Part shown: positions 1 to 5,394 of the stretch, in pieces
Layout: every line of letters begins with the position of its first letter
How positions within the stretch are numbered: position 1 is the stretch's first letter
DNA from: DASTSN01 sp035760665
Lineage (GTDB): Bacteria > Bacteroidota > Bacteroidia > Chitinophagales > Chitinophagaceae
Assembly (NCBI GenBank): GCA_035760665.1
Contig: DASTSN010000086.1
Span: 1-5,394, forward strand
DNA: 5,394 nucleotides
Direction of reading: 5' to 3'
Program-made: the position numbers and the translations under genes
The notes under the pieces: model-generated
Seen by the model: the letters and a program-made list of their open reading frames with translations, nothing else
The model's database searches: none
What the model was told of the DNA's origin: nothing

Positions 1-296
1 CGCAGGAAGTGGCAAGAAACATGAGCAGCCTTTATGATGTGCAACTGATTTACTGTTTTGAAAAAAGTGGTGTGTTGTTAAATGTCGAGGATGACACGAC
101 TGTCATTTCCTCCATCAACCCTGAACAATACCGCCAGCTAAAAGATAAAGAAAAAATATTCGCCGGCATGATTCCAAAACTGGACAATGCATTTGCAGCC
201 CTGAATAGCGGGGTCAAAAAAGTAATCATTGGCAAGGCAGAACAACTTGCCAGCCTTGTGTCAGGTGACGCAGGAACAACCATTCGAAATGATTAA
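1..296 (+). CDS. argB: ArgB, acetylglutamate (or N-acylglutamate) kinase, C-terminal part; 5' end outside window
   Basis: The open frame enters from the left edge (first full codon at 3) and ends at TAA 294-296, giving about 97 residues of a protein that is usually near 260. ArgB phosphorylates the gamma-carboxylate of N-acetylglutamate with ATP in the cytoplasm, the second step of arginine synthesis. The visible part is the ATP-binding half of the amino-acid-kinase fold. It contains the segment TVISSINPEQ, then GMIPKLDNAF, where the lysine is the conserved nucleotide-phosphate contact, and then the SGVKKVIIG strand typical of ArgB C-termini. A GTG at 9 is an internal valine, not a start. The stop overlaps the start of the downstream deacylase, so the two are probably translationally coupled. 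In Bacteroides fragilis the pathway uses N-succinyl instead of N-acetyl intermediates; which acyl group is used here cannot be read from this fragment. Confidence 0.93.
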   Translation, partial: QEVARNMSSLYDVQLIYCFEKSGVLLNVEDDTTVISSINPEQYRQLKDKEKIFAGMIPKLDNAFAALNSGVKKVIIGKAEQLASLVSGDAGTTIRND

Positions 297-1362
297 CGGG
301 AAGCTTCACATATTGCAGGAAGACGCCATCAATTTGCTTAAAAAACTGATTGCAACTCCCTCTTTCAGCAAAGAAGAGGATAATACAGCCGACCTCCTCG
401 AAGAATTTCTTGAAGCCAGGGGCGTTAAAACCAAAGTGCATTTGAACAACATTTGGGCAAGAAATAAATATTTTGATAATACCAAGCCCACTATCCTGCT
501 CAACTCCCACCACGATACCGTAAAACCCAATAAAGGTTATACACTTGATCCCTTCACGCCTATCGAAAAGGATGGTAAACTCTTCGGGCTGGGCAGTAAT
601 GACGCCGGCGGACCACTCGTTTCCCTGATTGCTGCTTTTCTGTATTATTACGATCAACCCGGCTTAAAATACAACCTGGTGCTGGCTGCCTCTGCTGAAG
701 AAGAAATATCAGGCCATAATGGCATTGAGGCCCTGTTGCCGCGAATGGATAAAATTGATTTTGGCATAGTGGGAGAGCCCACTCAGATGGAAATGGCAGT
801 AGCTGAAAAAGGACTGATGGTGCTCGATTGTGTTGCCCACGGGAAAGCAGGACACGCCGCCCGAGAAGAAGGTGAAAACGCCCTTTATAAAGCGCTGGAA
901 GATATTCAATGGTTCCGCACCTGGAAATTCGATCGGGTATCCAGCCTGCTGGGCCCAGTTAAGATGAGTGTCACTGTTATCGAAACAGAAAACAAAGCCC
1001 ATAACGTTGTTCCTGCCCAATGCAGGTTTGTGGTGGATACCCGTGTAAACGAGTTATATACGTTTGAAGAAATTCTTGCTTGTATACGGGCTAATGTACA
1101 AAGCGAAGTAACGCCCAGGAGTACCCGCATGCGTTCCTCATCTATCCCTTTGGATCATCCTGTTGTGCAAGCAGGTATACAACTGGGCCGGGGTTACTAT
1201 GGCTCACCCACCACCTCCGATAAAGCATTAATGAATTTTCCCACACTGAAAATGGGACCGGGAGACAGTGCAAGGAGCCACACAGCGAACGAATATATTT
1301 ATCTTGATGAAATAAAAGAAGGTATTAGCATTTACGTCCGACTGTTAGATGCGTTGTTATAA
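289..1362 (+). CDS. argE: M20 family zinc deacylase of arginine biosynthesis (ArgE-type; N-acetylornithine or N-acylcitrulline deacylase)
   Basis: A 357-residue cytoplasmic metallohydrolase that would remove the N-acyl group from the ornithine or citrulline intermediate. Residues numbered from the ATG at 289: H74 and D76 in SHHDTV (zinc ligand and its partner), D105 in GSNDAGG (bridging ligand), E138-E139 in SAEEEI (general base and ligand), E163 in VGEPT, H189 in GKAGHAA within the lid/dimerisation domain (about 170-280), and H331 in GDSARSHTANEY (last ligand). The full M20 set is present, so it should be active. The frame is open back to 229, but the ATG at 289 is preferred because the protein then begins just before the conserved LLKKLIATPSFS helix, and the start overlaps the argB stop by 8 bases. 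An AGGA at 272-275 lies 13 bases upstream, rather far for a Shine-Dalgarno site. The position between argB and argH supports an arginine role. DapE or a general peptidase is less likely. The exact acyl substrate is undetermined. Confidence 0.9.
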   Translation: MINGKLHILQEDAINLLKKLIATPSFSKEEDNTADLLEEFLEARGVKTKVHLNNIWARNKYFDNTKPTILLNSHHDTVKPNKGYTLDPFTPIEKDGKLFGLGSNDAGGPLVSLIAAFLYYYDQPGLKYNLVLAASAEEEISGHNGIEALLPRMDKIDFGIVGEPTQMEMAVAEKGLMVLDCVAHGKAGHAAREEGENALYKALEDIQWFRTWKFDRVSSLLGPVKMSVTVIETENKAHNVVPAQCRFVVDTRVNELYTFEEILACIRANVQSEVTPRSTRMRSSSIPLDHPVVQAGIQLGRGYYGSPTTSDKALMNFPTLKMGPGDSARSHTANEYIYLDEIKEGISIYVRLLDALL

Positions 1363-1410
1363 AGCACGTTAATGCAACTACGAGAAACGGTGAACCAAAA
1401 AAATAAACCA

Positions 1411-2742
1411 ATGAAACTTTGGCAAAAGAACAGCACCTCGCTGAAAGAAGTTGAGCAATTCACTGTTGGCAAAGACAGGGAATTTGATATGCTGCTTGCT
1501 CCCTTCGATGTTATCGGCTCCATCGCCCATATAACCATGCTGGAGTCCGTTGGTTTGCTAGAAAATCAGGAAAAAAACCAATTGGTCAAAGAATTACAGG
1601 CTATTTATAAAAATATCCGGGAAAACACATTTACCATTCAGCCGGATGTGGAAGATGTACACTCGCAGGTAGAGCTTTTGTTGACACAAAAACTTGGCGA
1701 CACCGGAAAAAAGATACACAGTGCCCGCAGCCGCAACGACCAGGTACTGGTGGATGTGAAACTTTTCCTCCGGCATGAACTTCAAACACTGGTCAGCAGC
1801 ATTCAACCTTTTTTTGAATTGTTGCAAACACAAAGTGAGAAATATAAAGATGATTTGCTCCCCGGTTATACCCATCTGCAACTGGCCATGCCCTCTTCAT
1901 TTGGTTTATGGTTCGGCGCCTATGCCGAAAGTCTTGTAGACGACATGATAACCTTAAGAGCAGCCTACGATATTGTAAATAAAAATCCGCTTGGTTCCGC
2001 GGCCGGTTACGGATCATCTTTTCCTGTCAATCGAACATTTACAACCGCATTGCTTGGTTTTCAGGATCTGAATTACAACGTAGTCTATGCGCAAATGGGC
2101 AGAGGTAAGGCGGAAAGAATTGTGGCGCAGGCTATGGCAAATGTAGCAGACACCCTCGCAAAATTGAGCATGGACGCTTGTTTATACCTGAACCAGCAGT
2201 TTGGCTTTATCAGCTTTCCACCGGAATTAACCACTGGCAGCAGCATTATGCCACACAAAAAGAATCCCGACGTTTTTGAGTTGATTCGCAGCCATTGTAA
2301 CCGCATTAAAGCCCTGCCAAATGAGATCATGATGATGACAACCAATCTTCCTTCTGGCTATCACCGTGACCTGCAGCTCCTGAAAGAACATTTATTTCCT
2401 GCGATAGAAACCTTAAAAGATTGCCTGGCAATGGCAGGACTAATGCTTGCAAACATAGAAATTAAAAAAGACCTGCTCAGTGATGAGAAATATAAATATC
2501 TTTTTAGCGTGGAGGAAGTAAATAAGCTGGTTAGCAGCGGCATACCATTCCGGGATGCGTACAAAAAAATAGGACTTGATATTGAAGCCGGTAATTTCCA
2601 CTACAGCACAAACCTTAGCCATACTCACGAAGGCTCTATCGGGAACCTGTGTACCGAGGAAATAAAAAAACAGATGCAAACAGTAATTGCTTCATTTCCC
2701 TTTGCATCTGTTCAGCAGGCAATTGACCAGCTATTAGGTTAG
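1411..2742 (+). CDS. argH: Argininosuccinate lyase ArgH
   Basis: A 443-residue fumarase/aspartase-superfamily enzyme that splits argininosuccinate into arginine and fumarate, the last step of arginine synthesis; it is normally a cytoplasmic homotetramer. Numbered from the ATG at 1411: HSARSRNDQ at 103-111 (substrate-binding loop), GYTHLQ at 152-157 with the conserved T-H pair, LGSAAGYGSS at 194-203, and the family signature GSSIMPHKKNP at 276-286 carrying the catalytic serine and the lysine/asparagine contacts. The frame is open from an ATG at 1372, but the 13 extra residues are unlike the family. MKLWQK at 1411 is the usual Bacteroidota N-terminus, and the A-rich stretch just before it fits initiation in this phylum. 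It starts 48 bases after the deacylase stop on the same strand, presumably in one operon. The loop after GYTHLQ and the 194-203 loop differ from the enterobacterial and animal forms; other key residues are intact. Confidence 0.95.
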   Translation: MKLWQKNSTSLKEVEQFTVGKDREFDMLLAPFDVIGSIAHITMLESVGLLENQEKNQLVKELQAIYKNIRENTFTIQPDVEDVHSQVELLLTQKLGDTGKKIHSARSRNDQVLVDVKLFLRHELQTLVSSIQPFFELLQTQSEKYKDDLLPGYTHLQLAMPSSFGLWFGAYAESLVDDMITLRAAYDIVNKNPLGSAAGYGSSFPVNRTFTTALLGFQDLNYNVVYAQMGRGKAERIVAQAMANVADTLAKLSMDACLYLNQQFGFISFPPELTTGSSIMPHKKNPDVFELIRSHCNRIKALPNEIMMMTTNLPSGYHRDLQLLKEHLFPAIETLKDCLAMAGLMLANIEIKKDLLSDEKYKYLFSVEEVNKLVSSGIPFRDAYKKIGLDIEAGNFHYSTNLSHTHEGSIGNLCTEEIKKQMQTVIASFPFASVQQAIDQLLG

Positions 2743-2767
2743 AATCAATCTTCCCTGATCAAAACCC

Positions 2768-4135
2768 TTACAGCCCGTATTTATCCACTAAATACACCAA
2801 TGCTGCCATGTTAATGGCGCCCAGTTCCAGTTCGCGACGGTTTACATTTTCAAATACATCATTGCGGGCATGATGATAGTCAAAATAGCGTTGAGAATCC
2901 GGGTTCAGGCCGGCTGTAGCTGTACCCAGCATTCTGTGCAGCGGGCCAATATCTGCACCGTCGCCGCCTTTTTGCAAGTCACTTCCTCCGTAAGGCTTCA
3001 GTAATGCACTCCACTTTTGAATGTTGGCAAACTGGGTATCCGATACCTCAAATCCAAAACCTCTTGGCGTAAATCCGCCGGCATCACTTTCCAAAGCAAA
3101 AAGGTGCTTTTCATTTTTGGCTTTTGCTTCGGATGCATATTTCATTCCGCCACGGAGGCCATTCTCTTCATTTGCAAACAACACAAACCGGATGGAGTGC
3201 TTTGGTTGGTACCCAAGTGCTTTAAAGGTTCTCAGTATTTCCATGGTTTGCACAATACCGGTCCCGTCGTCGTGTGCGCCTTCGGCAGGATCCCAGGAAT
3301 CCAGGTGCCCCCCAATTGTGATATACTCATCCGGAAATTCCGATCCTGTCAGCTCACCAATTACATTGTGGCCAATGGTATCCGGCAAAAAATGTCCGTT
3401 TGTCTTGATTGATACGGTTACGGTTGTTTTCTGCAACTGGCTGCTCAACCAGTCAGCATCCCATAAGCCCACCGCAACGGCAGGTATCTGGGGAAAGCCT
3501 GAATCGTAGTGGAGCGTACCCGTGTGTGGGTTATTATTGTCACCGTGACTCATGCTTCGCACGATTACCGCCAGGGCTCCGTATTTTGCTGCACGGCTGG
3601 CGCCCTGCCCCCTGTAGCGAACAGCATCCCCATAGGCTTCAAATGTGTTGATGAGCCGGGGATTAAATTTGTAATTGTAAAAAACAATTTTTCCTTTTAC
3701 CCGGTCTTTTTTGCTTTCCAGGTCATCGAAAGAAGTAACTTCCAGTACCTGTGCCTTCACCGGCTTAGGACCAGTACCCTGTGAGTTTCCCAGCGCAATC
3801 ACATCAATATTTTTTTTACTGCCGGCAAAATATGCTGTTGCCTCGTCCTTGCCGCCGCGTACCCAGTGTGGCACCATACATTCCTGGACCCAGGCTTTAT
3901 CAGCACCACTCTGCTTCATCACCCGGAGGCCCCAATTTTCAGCCTGCACCATTTGGGGGGAACCGGATAAGCGGCCTCCAATTTTTTTGGTAAGCTCATG
4001 CAGATTGTCATATGCCTTACCGTTTACTAAAATTTCATCAGCTATTTTCCGGATCATAACCGAATCTTCGTTCTGTGAAAACGAAACCAAAGAAAAAAGA
4101 ATACAAACAACAGGGAAGAAAAGCAGTTTTTGCAT
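2768..4135 (-). CDS. Exported M28 zinc peptidase, carboxypeptidase Q / plasma glutamate carboxypeptidase (PGCP)-like
   Basis: A 455-residue protein. Residues 1-20 form a signal peptide (K3, hydrophobic 4-18, then SFSQ), so it should act in the periplasm or outside the cell; C11 is not in a lipobox. A conserved lead segment, IGGRLSGSP (52-60) and VPHWVRG (88-94), precedes a protease-associated domain inserted at about 125-240. The co-catalytic dizinc M28 domain follows: H277 and D279 in GGHLDSWD, D289 in GAHDDGTG, E323-E324 in ANEENG (general base and ligand), D351 in ESDAGG, and H422 in the DYHHARND motif. This matches, motif by motif, human CPQ as I recall it. The family releases amino acids from small peptides, as aminopeptidase or dipeptidase/carboxypeptidase; exact specificity is not readable. 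There is no type IX secretion C-terminal domain: the protein ends LVDKYGL. It is convergent with argH and divergent from bshA, so it is probably a single-gene unit supplying amino acids from external peptides. Confidence 0.92.
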   Translation of the reverse strand: MQKLLFFPVVCILFSLVSFSQNEDSVMIRKIADEILVNGKAYDNLHELTKKIGGRLSGSPQMVQAENWGLRVMKQSGADKAWVQECMVPHWVRGGKDEATAYFAGSKKNIDVIALGNSQGTGPKPVKAQVLEVTSFDDLESKKDRVKGKIVFYNYKFNPRLINTFEAYGDAVRYRGQGASRAAKYGALAVIVRSMSHGDNNNPHTGTLHYDSGFPQIPAVAVGLWDADWLSSQLQKTTVTVSIKTNGHFLPDTIGHNVIGELTGSEFPDEYITIGGHLDSWDPAEGAHDDGTGIVQTMEILRTFKALGYQPKHSIRFVLFANEENGLRGGMKYASEAKAKNEKHLFALESDAGGFTPRGFGFEVSDTQFANIQKWSALLKPYGGSDLQKGGDGADIGPLHRMLGTATAGLNPDSQRYFDYHHARNDVFENVNRRELELGAINMAALVYLVDKYGL

Positions 4136-4150
4136 GTTGGTTCAATTTGC

Positions 4151-4205
4151 GATAATGATAAGATGAGCGGCTATCTCTAAAACGAAAATACAGAGATAAT
4201 GATAA
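4151..4205. repeat. Direct repeat GATAATGATAA, two copies
   Basis: GATAATGATAA occurs exactly at 4151-4161 and again at 4195-4205, with starts 44 bases apart (about four helical turns). Both copies are upstream of the peptidase start, the nearer copy ending about 16 bases before it in plus coordinates. The motif is itself a tandem of GATAA-like units, so chance is more likely than for a complex 11-mer. It could be a pair of regulator sites on one face of the helix; this is inference. Confidence 0.5.
4172..4198. repeat. Inverted repeat TATCTCT / AGAGATA around the candidate peptidase promoter
   Basis: TATCTCT at 4172-4178 and its exact reverse complement AGAGATA at 4192-4198 flank a 13-base spacer. 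The spacer contains the best minus-strand -7 candidate (TATTTTCG, read from 4190 to 4183). A dimeric regulator bound here would cover the promoter of the peptidase gene. The right arm overlaps the second GATAATGATAA copy. A competing 7-base pairing also exists: GCTATCT (4170-4176) with AGATAGC (4222-4228). Confidence 0.4.
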
Positions 4206-4211
4206 ACGTTT
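4204..4211. repeat. Palindrome AAACGTTT
   Basis: A perfect 8-base palindrome in the middle of the divergent region, starting within the last two bases of the second GATAATGATAA copy. It is too short to assign to any regulator, and in AT-rich DNA it may be chance. It is recorded because it sits in a cluster of other symmetric elements. Confidence 0.3.
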
Positions 4212-4270
4212 TCTTTGAATTAGATAGCGGGCCGGAAACCTGTGATACACAAGAATAATTTAAGAAGAAT

Positions 4271-4301
4271 GGTAAACTATCTTCGCACAAATCTGTTTAC
4301 C
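4271..4301. repeat. Inverted repeat GGTAAAC / GTTTACC just upstream of bshA
   Basis: GGTAAAC at 4271-4277 and GTTTACC at 4295-4301 are perfect reverse complements separated by 17 bases. The right arm ends 10 bases before the first possible bshA ATG and overlaps the weak plus-strand -7 candidate (4298-4305). It is therefore placed where an operator for bshA would lie. It could also form a 7-base-pair hairpin if transcription starts upstream. There is no T-tract after it, so it is not a terminator. Confidence 0.45.
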
Positions 4302-4311
4302 TTAGTCTACT

Positions 4312-5394
4312 ATGACCATCGAAAAAAGTATGCGCATTGGCATTGTTTGTTATCCTACGTTTGGAGGTAGCGGCGTATTGGCAACGGAATTAGGGAAAGC
4401 CTTGGCACAGAAGGGCCACCAGGTGCATTTTATTACGTACCAGCAGCCTGTCAGGCTTAACGGTTTTATTCCCAATATTTATTACCATGAAGTGCAGGTA
4501 CCCACGTATCCGCTTTTCGACTATCCGCCATACGAAACCGCCCTGGCAAGCACGATGGTAGATGTCATAAAAAATAACAACCTCGATTTGTTGCATGTGC
4601 ATTACGCCATCCCGCACGCATCGGCAGCCTATATGGCAAAAAAAATCTTGGAAAATGAAAACCGGCAAATACCCGTCATCACCACTTTGCACGGTACCGA
4701 TATTACCCTGGTGGGCCGTGACAGGACGTATGCGCCGGTAGTGGCATTTTCGATCAACCAAAGTGATGCTATTACGGCTGTGTCAAACAATTTACGGGAT
4801 GAAACATACAAGTATTTCCGCATCGAAAAAGAAATTGAGGTCATTTATAACTTCGTTGATGTTGCCAGGTTTAGCCGGAAACCGATTGACGCTTTTAAAA
4901 AGGTCATCGCACCAAATGGCGAGCGGGTGCTACTGCACGCCTCCAACTTCCGAAAGCTGAAACGTGTGCAGGATGTGGTAAAAATTTTTCACGAAGTCAA
5001 TAAGGTTATCCCTTCCAAACTTCTGTTTGTGGGCGACGGACCCGAAAGACTAACTGCCGAGGAACTGAGCAGAGAATTGGGAGTCTTTGACGAAGTGCGC
5101 TTCGTAGGCAAACAGGAACAAATGGAAGATATTCTTGCCATTGCCGATCTCTTCCTGCTACCTTCCGAATACGAAAGTTTTGGCCTTGCTGCCCTGGAAG
5201 CCATGGCAGCCGGCGTACCCGTCGTTTCTTCTAATGCCGGTGGACTGAAGGAAATAAATATTCCCGGCAAAACTGGTTTTATGGCCGATGTGGGCGATGT
5301 AGCAACCATGAGTAAAGAGTCTCTAGAAATTTTGCGGAATGATGAAACGCTTCACCGGTTTAAAACTGCGGCAGTAAAACATGCTAAAAAATAC
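4312..5394 (+). CDS. bshA: BshA, N-acetyl-alpha-D-glucosaminyl L-malate synthase (bacillithiol synthesis), 3' end outside window
   Basis: A GT4-family retaining glycosyltransferase that joins GlcNAc from UDP-GlcNAc to L-malate, the first step of bacillithiol, a low-molecular-weight thiol for redox balance and detoxification. 361 codons are open to the window edge; Bacillus BshA is about 380, so only a short tail is missing. Numbered from the ATG at 4312: CYPTFGGSG at 13-21 (glycine-rich loop), HVHYAIPHA at 95-103, TTLHGTDIT at 124-132, SNFRKLKRVQD at 211-221 (donor phosphate contacts), VGDGPE at 240-245, and the GT4 E-x7-E pair E288/E296 in SEYESFGLAALEAM. These match Bacillus BshA closely as I recall it. 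An in-frame ATG at 4330 gives MRIGIVCYP, which aligns with the usual MKIG N-terminus and follows a GAAAAAAG stretch, so it may be the true start. The later pathway genes bshB and bshC are not in the window. Confidence 0.93.
   Translation, partial: MTIEKSMRIGIVCYPTFGGSGVLATELGKALAQKGHQVHFITYQQPVRLNGFIPNIYYHEVQVPTYPLFDYPPYETALASTMVDVIKNNNLDLLHVHYAIPHASAAYMAKKILENENRQIPVITTLHGTDITLVGRDRTYAPVVAFSINQSDAITAVSNNLRDETYKYFRIEKEIEVIYNFVDVARFSRKPIDAFKKVIAPNGERVLLHASNFRKLKRVQDVVKIFHEVNKVIPSKLLFVGDGPERLTAEELSRELGVFDEVRFVGKQEQMEDILAIADLFLLPSEYESFGLAALEAMAAGVPVVSSNAGGLKEINIPGKTGFMADVGDVATMSKESLEILRNDETLHRFKTAAVKHAKKY

Larger units (their letters stand above)
4136..4311. promoter_or_regulatory. Divergent control region between the M28 peptidase and bshA
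   Basis: A 176-base AT-rich gap lies between two divergent starts, so it must hold both promoters. No perfect Bacteroidota -7 box (TAnnTTTG) was found. The nearest matches are TATTTTCG on the minus strand (4190 down to 4183), facing the peptidase, and TACCTTAG on the plus strand (4298-4305), facing bshA. Each has one mismatch and neither has a clear TTG at -33, so the promoter calls are weak. The region also carries an 11-base direct repeat, two 7-base inverted repeats and an 8-base palindrome, listed separately. It contains no small open frame of note. Confidence 0.6.

Noticed and set aside
229..288. 20-residue N-terminal extension of the M20 deacylase
   Set aside because: The extra residues lie wholly within argB and are unlike M20 N-termini. 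The overlapping ATG at 289 gives the expected protein.
226..657. 143-codon open frame on the minus strand across the argB/deacylase junction
   Set aside because: It is antisense to two well-supported genes, has no recognisable domain, and its composition follows from the opposite strand's codons.
1372..1410. 13-residue N-terminal extension of ArgH
   Set aside because: The polar MQLRETVNQ segment is not part of the family, and MKLWQK at 1411 is the expected start behind an A-rich stretch.
2723..2762. Possible terminator hairpin after argH
   Set aside because: The 8-base arms hold a mismatch, the loop is 24 bases and no T-tract follows.
3021..3509. 162-codon open frame on the plus strand inside the peptidase gene, with similar frames at 3017-3412, 3509-3784 and 3711-4166
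   Set aside because: They are shadows of the minus-strand M28 gene, which has a full set of motifs. The plus-strand products have no family features.
4076..4135. Lipoprotein signal on the M28 peptidase (cysteine at residue 11)
   Set aside because: Residues before C11 read FPVV, which does not fit a lipobox, and the hydrophobic core continues past it. A type I signal peptide ending near SFSQ fits better.
4390..4761. 123-codon minus-strand open frame inside bshA
   Set aside because: It is antisense to conserved GT4 motifs and shows no recognisable protein features.

Overview
The window looks like a chromosomal housekeeping segment of a member of the Bacteroidota, probably close to the Chitinophagaceae. 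Three things suggest this. An arginine run of argB, an M20 deacylase and argH is typical of that group. Upstream of the starts there are A-rich stretches and mostly no good Shine-Dalgarno sequence. The protein variants also fit, including the ArgH form with GYTHLQLAMPSSFG and a BshA for bacillithiol. This placement is by recall of protein families, not by a search.

Layout. (1) 1-2742, plus strand: the 3' end of an arginine-biosynthesis operon. It holds the C-terminal third of ArgB (acylglutamate kinase), an M20 zinc deacylase (ArgE type) whose ATG overlaps the argB stop by 8 bases, and ArgH (argininosuccinate lyase) after a 48-base gap. Together they cover an early step, the deacylation step and the last step of arginine synthesis. 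In Bacteroidota the deacylase may act on N-acylcitrulline rather than N-acetylornithine. (2) 2768-4135, minus strand: an exported M28 metallopeptidase of the carboxypeptidase Q / PGCP type with all metal and catalytic residues present, convergent with argH across only 25 bases. (3) 4136-4311: a 176-base AT-rich divergent intergenic region, unusually dense in short symmetric and repeated elements. (4) 4312-5394, plus strand: bshA, the glycosyltransferase that starts bacillithiol synthesis, cut by the window end at about residue 361 and lacking only a short C-terminal tail.

The arginine genes form one functional unit. The M28 peptidase and bshA are separate units that share a divergent control region. 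All four sizeable proteins look intact where visible. There is no mobile element, CRISPR array, RNA gene or phage gene. I see no convincing new multi-gene system. The points most worth a second look are the repeat-rich promoter region between the peptidase and bshA, the true substrate of the deacylase, and the lineage-specific active-site loops of ArgH.
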